A program made the translations under genes and the position numbers. DNA of 10,002 nucleotides from contig JASJBO010000291.1 in assembly GCA_030066475.1 (NCBI GenBank), positions 1-10,002 of the forward strand. Direction: 5' to 3'. Positions 7,404 to 10,002 of the stretch are shown piece after piece. The stretch is from Myxococcota bacterium. Its GTDB lineage: Bacteria > Myxococcota_A > UBA9160 > PR03. Below the pieces are notes generated by a model, which was not told the origin of the DNA, made no database searches, and saw only the letters and a program-made list of their open reading frames with translations. Numbering within the stretch: the stretch's first letter is position 1; each line of letters opens with the position of its first letter.

Positions 7404-8299
7404 CACTCCCCTCCCTCGGGCTCGGGCCGCTGCTCGCGGCGCTGGCGCGCCGCCGCCAGGGGAATCTGCTCGGCTCCCTCCGGCGGCACGAAGGTGAACA
7501 GCTCGTCGGGCGCGTCGATCCCGAACGACCACTGGCTCAGCCCGGCGCGGAACTGGGGGCGGCCCGGCGCCCGCTTGTAGTCGATCACGAGACGCACCGG
7601 GACCGGCTCGGCCCCGGTCGCGACCCAGAGCTGGAAGTCGACGTCCTCCATCGTGAAGTCCAGGTGCACCGCCGCGACGCCCGCGATCGTCTCGTCGCCC
7701 ACCACCATCGCCGTCGCGATGCGGTCGGCGACCCCGCCGTGCGGATCGCTGTAGACGAAGTCGGCCAGCGGCGCCGGCACGCCGAGGTCTTCGATCAGGT
7801 ACTCGAGCAGCTCGTCGATCGTTCCGGGCTTCTCGACGGAGACGTAGGCGTTCTCGTCGGGGATCCAGAGCGAGAGCCAGCGGCCGTCGAAGCGCAGGGT
7901 CTGCGCCTCGCCGTCGCGGCCCTTGATCCGCACCCGGAGCCGGTCGGGGCGCCGCACGGTGGTGCGGCGCGAGCCGCCGAACTCCAGCTTCTGGCCGGTC
8001 CGCTGGAGCGCGTCCCAGGCGATCTCCGCGGCGAAGCGGAAGCTCTGCTGCCCGGCCAGGAAGTCCGACATGGCGCGGAGCCTCTCGAGCGCCTCGGTGC
8101 GGTCTTCCAGCGCCCGGGCCTCTCTCGCGAGCTGGTCCGCGTCGGGCGGCTCGGCCTCCGCGGCGGGCTCGGCCGAGTCGGGCGCCTCGGCGCCGGCGGA
8201 CGGCTCCGCCGCAGCGGCCGCCTCGAGCTCTTCCGCGAGCGCGGCCGGCGCCCACGCGAGCAGTGCGATGGCGACCCAGGCGGGCGCCCAGCTGCTCAT
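7400..8299 (-). CDS. DUF2092 family exported protein (LolA-like fold)
   Basis: This protein has 299 residues. Residues 1-22 are a signal peptide ending in ALA. Residues 23-53 are a low-complexity Ala/Glu/Pro linker. From about 55 to 275 the sequence follows the DUF2092 pattern: AMSDFLAGQQSFRF (76-89), GQKLEFGGSRRTTVRRPDRLRV (102-123), LRFDGRWLSLWIPDENAYV (135-153), PGTIDELLEYL (158-168), and VDFQLWVATGAEPVPVRLVI (220-239). DUF2092 proteins are predicted periplasmic proteins with a lipoprotein-carrier-like beta fold, and no reaction is established. The ATG at 8299 overlaps the hydrolase TGA as ATGA and has GGAGGGGGG upstream. Its own TGA overlaps the next gene's GTG. The C-terminal 20 residues are an Arg/Glu-rich tail beyond the domain. 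Confidence 0.87.
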   Translation of the reverse strand: MSSWAPAWVAIALLAWAPAALAEELEAAAAAEPSAGAEAPDSAEPAAEAEPPDADQLAREARALEDRTEALERLRAMSDFLAGQQSFRFAAEIAWDALQRTGQKLEFGGSRRTTVRRPDRLRVRIKGRDGEAQTLRFDGRWLSLWIPDENAYVSVEKPGTIDELLEYLIEDLGVPAPLADFVYSDPHGGVADRIATAMVVGDETIAGVAAVHLDFTMEDVDFQLWVATGAEPVPVRLVIDYKRAPGRPQFRAGLSQWSFGIDAPDELFTFVPPEGAEQIPLAAARQRREQRPEPEGGEW

Positions 8300-9042
8300 C
8301 GTCCCCCCTCCGCCCCGGGTGCGGGCTCGAGATGCCGTCGGAGCCAGTCGAGCAGCCGGCCCCAGGCGTCGCGCGCCACGTCGGGGCGGAACATCTCGGG
8401 GCGCGTATCGTTCATGAACGCGTGCCCGGCGCCGGGATACACGACCACCTCGTGCGGCTGTCCCGACCCGGCCAGCGCGGCCTCGAAGGCGCGCACGTCG
8501 TCTTGCGGAATGTAGGGGTCGTCGGCGCCGAACAGCCCGAGCAACGGACAGTGGGCCTCGGCCCCCGCCTCGAGGGGAGAGTGCGGCTTGCGCGCGGCAT
8601 CGAGCGTCTCGCCGGCGGGTGGCGCGAGCAGCCCGTGCTCGTGCGACAGCATCCCATAGAACGGCACGGCTGCCGACAGGCCGCGGCAGCCGGCAGCGCC
8701 CAGGATCACGTACTGGCCGCCCATGCAGAAGCCGGTGAGTCCCACCCGCCGCCCGCCCACGGCCGCGTGGCCGGCCAGGAAGTCCACGCCGGCCTGGAGG
8801 TCGCCGACCACCTCGGGATCCGAGAGCCCGCGGATCCAGGCCCCCGGATCGGAGATCGAGACCTCCGACTCGCGCCGGTACAGGTCGATCGCCAGCACGC
8901 AGAAGCCCTCGCCGGCCAGCCGGGTCGCCAGGTCGCGCGTGTGGTCCGAGAGGCCCCACACGTCGTGGACCATCACCACGCCCGGATGCGTCCCGGCGTC
9001 GGGATGGACGAGGTGCCCGAGCGGGACGGGGTTGCTCTGCAT
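8296..9042 (-). CDS. Dienelactone hydrolase family alpha/beta hydrolase
   Basis: This hydrolase of about 248 residues has the Cys-Asp-His triad of dienelactone hydrolases. From the Met at 9042, the nucleophile is C106 in GFCMGG, the acid is D175 in GADDPYIP, and the base is H207 in GAGHAF. The N-terminal HDVWGLSDHTRD near residues 26-37 is the family's first loop, with Asp where the Pseudomonas enzyme has catalytic-pocket Glu36. Substrates could be dienelactones or other small esters. There is no signal peptide, so it acts in the cytoplasm. The first in-frame ATG is at 9051, three codons earlier, but it lies inside a perfect TATAAT. If that is the -10 box, the transcript would begin at the ATG at 9042, so I use that start. 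It heads the three-gene operon and overlaps the DUF2092 gene by 4 bp. Confidence 0.9.
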   Translation of the reverse strand: MQSNPVPLGHLVHPDAGTHPGVVMVHDVWGLSDHTRDLATRLAGEGFCVLAIDLYRRESEVSISDPGAWIRGLSDPEVVGDLQAGVDFLAGHAAVGGRRVGLTGFCMGGQYVILGAAGCRGLSAAVPFYGMLSHEHGLLAPPAGETLDAARKPHSPLEAGAEAHCPLLGLFGADDPYIPQDDVRAFEAALAGSGQPHEVVVYPGAGHAFMNDTRPEMFRPDVARDAWGRLLDWLRRHLEPAPGAEGGR

Positions 9043-9049
9043 CCGGCCC

Positions 9050-9057
9050 ATTATACT
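9050..9057. promoter_or_regulatory. Overlapping divergent -10 elements
   Basis: On the minus strand 9055-9050 reads TATAAT, a perfect -10 hexamer, with 7 nt before the ATG at 9042. On the plus strand 9052-9057 reads TATACT, matching 5 of 6, with 8 nt before the ATG at 9066. The surrounding sequence is GC-rich, so this AT patch is conspicuous. Neither start has a Shine-Dalgarno. The -35 boxes are poor: CTGGTA on the minus strand with 16-bp spacing, and only a short-spaced TTG on the plus strand. The layout fits a symmetrical bidirectional promoter giving two leaderless mRNAs. Confidence 0.6.
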
Positions 9058-9065
9058 GCCGCGCC

Positions 9066-9857
9066 ATGTCGTACCAGCCCGAGCTCGCCGTCGCCCTCGA
9101 GGCCGCGCGCGAAGCAGGCCAGATCCTGCTGCGCCACTACGAAGGTGGCACCGAGCAGTGGGAGAAGTCCGAGGGCAATCCCGTGACCCTGGCCGACCTC
9201 GAGGCGGACGAGGCGATCGGCGCGCGCCTGCGTGCCGCGTTTCCCGACGACGGCATCCTCTCCGAGGAGACCGTCGACGATCCCTCGCGGCTCGAGCGCG
9301 AGCGGGTCTGGATCGTCGACCCGATGGACGGCACCAAGGAGTTCACCCGCAGGATCCCCGAGTTCGGCGTCTCGATCGCGCTCACCGTGCGCGGCGAGCC
9401 GGTGGTCGGCGTGATCCTGAACCCGGTGGCGCACACGGCGGTCTGGTCCAGCCAGGGCGACGGCACCTTCCGCGACGGCGAGCGCGTGCGCGTGTCCTCC
9501 GTGGCTCAGCTCTCGGACGCCGTGGTGATCGCCAGCCGCACCGAGATCTCGCGCGACCGGTTCGCACCCTACGAGGGTTGGTTCAAGGAGCTGCGCCCCA
9601 TGGGCTCGATCGCCTGGAAGCTGGCCTGCATCGCCTCGAACGACGGCGACCTGAACGTCTCGGTGGCTCCGAAGAACGAGTGGGACGTGTGCGCCGGCGA
9701 CGCGCTGGTGCGCGAGGCGGGCGGCATCTACGCCGCCTTCGACGGCAGCCGCCGCGTCTACAACCAGGCGCAGACCTTGATCGAAGTCGGCATGGCCGCA
9801 GGCCCGCCCGGCCTGGTCGAGGCGTTCAGCCAGCGCGAGCGGGAGCGGGAAAGTTAG
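9066..9857 (+). CDS. cysQ: Inositol-monophosphatase-family phosphatase, CysQ-like 3'(2'),5'-bisphosphate nucleotidase
   Basis: This 263-residue enzyme is probably a Mg-dependent phosphatase that converts 3'-phosphoadenosine 5'-phosphate to AMP, recycling the by-product of sulfate assimilation and sulfotransfer. The metal site is complete: D44 in TLADLEAD, E67-E68 in LSEE, and D85, D88 in WIVDPMDGTKEF (82-93). The second signature is WDVCAGDALVREAGG at 206-220. The KEF ending of the first motif is typical of CysQ, whereas inositol monophosphatases usually have a NF/NY ending. A SuhB-type or other sugar-phosphate phosphatase cannot be excluded. The length matches the family (about 245-275). The ATG at 9066 has no Shine-Dalgarno and follows a -10-like TATACT by 8 nt, so leaderless translation is likely. 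It is divergent from the hydrolase operon. A 60-bp tandem repeat begins directly after its stop codon. Confidence 0.88.
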   Translation: MSYQPELAVALEAAREAGQILLRHYEGGTEQWEKSEGNPVTLADLEADEAIGARLRAAFPDDGILSEETVDDPSRLERERVWIVDPMDGTKEFTRRIPEFGVSIALTVRGEPVVGVILNPVAHTAVWSSQGDGTFRDGERVRVSSVAQLSDAVVIASRTEISRDRFAPYEGWFKELRPMGSIAWKLACIASNDGDLNVSVAPKNEWDVCAGDALVREAGGIYAAFDGSRRVYNQAQTLIEVGMAAGPPGLVEAFSQRERERES

Positions 9858-10002
9858 TGGACTTCGCTCGCCGGCGGCTCGCTGCGCGCGCCGCCGGAGG
9901 AACCGGCGGCGGTCTGATGGACTTCGCTCGCCTGCGGCTCGCTGCGCGCGCCGCCGGAGGAACCGGCGGCGGTCTGATGGACTTCGCTCGCCTGCGGCTC
10001 GC
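9858..10002 (+). repeat. 60-bp tandem repeat following cysQ (continues past window end)
   Basis: Copies lie at 9858-9917 and 9918-9977, with 25 bp of a third at 9978-10002 cut by the window edge. Copies 1 and 2 differ at one base (G at 9873, T at 9933). The unit begins one base after the cysQ TAG. Each unit carries the 30-nt dispersed core (9860-9889, 9920-9949) followed by a strong stem-loop and GTCTGA. The unit is exactly 20 codons and has no stop in one frame. Confidence 0.95.
9889..9911 (+). terminator. Stem-loop inside the 60-bp repeat (possible 3'-end structure)
   Basis: Arms CGCCGCCGG and CCGGCGGCG pair perfectly over 9 bp around an AGGAA loop. The same hairpin recurs at 9949-9971 in the next unit. 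It lies 32 bp after the cysQ stop. There is no following T-run, so it would not be a classical intrinsic terminator. It could protect the 3' end of the mRNA or act with Rho; this is inference. Confidence 0.4.

Noticed and set aside
9858..10002. CRISPR array
   Set aside because: The repeats are adjacent with no variable spacers, the full 60-bp unit is conserved, and no cas gene is present.

Overview
The window is a very GC-rich, gene-dense bacterial chromosome segment with strong GC bias at third codon positions. Several genes start with GTG, and stop and start codons often overlap by 4 bp. A likely lipoprotein, a DUF2092 (LolA-fold-like) exported protein and a PAS protein point to a diderm, proteobacterial or myxobacterial-type organism (Myxococcota, Binatota or a similar high-GC lineage). 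This placement rests on general character only, because no phylogenetic marker is present. I see no tRNA, rRNA, transposase, integrase, phage gene or CRISPR array.

Region 1 (1-3271, + strand): the 3' part of a zinc-dependent alcohol dehydrogenase of the MDR superfamily is followed by an ABC-2 exporter. The exporter consists of a NodI/DrrA-type ATPase and a NodJ-type permease overlapping by 4 bp. A nu-class (YfcG-like) glutathione transferase follows after 36 bp.

Region 2 (3275-4914, - strand): an acyl-CoA dehydrogenase with an isovaleryl-CoA-dehydrogenase-type placement of the catalytic glutamate lies upstream of a small MOSC-domain protein. The MOSC stop codon is only 3 bp from the converging GST stop codon.

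Region 3 (4990-6496, + strand): a divergently transcribed prohibitin/SPFH protein carries a predicted lipoprotein signal. A stand-alone PAS-domain protein follows 22 bp downstream.

Region 4 (6497-6806): a 310-bp gap between convergent genes is filled with copies of a GC-rich repeat in both orientations. The same 30-nt core reappears as a 60-bp tandem repeat at the end of the window (9858-10002). In all three places where this family occurs, the core lies just after a stop codon and reads in the direction of the gene that has just ended.

Region 5 (6807-9042, - strand): three genes are coupled by 4-bp overlaps. In order of transcription they are a dienelactone hydrolase, a DUF2092 exported protein, and a Gly/Arg/Gln-rich secreted protein with a DUF6515-like Tyr-rich end.

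Region 6 (9050-9857): the dienelactone hydrolase operon diverges from a CysQ-like 3'(2'),5'-bisphosphate nucleotidase gene. The two starts are only 23 bp apart and share a nearly symmetrical TATAAT/TATACT element, so both transcripts look leaderless. This promoter and the dispersed repeat family are the most interesting items. I found no convincing new defence, toxin or biosynthetic system.
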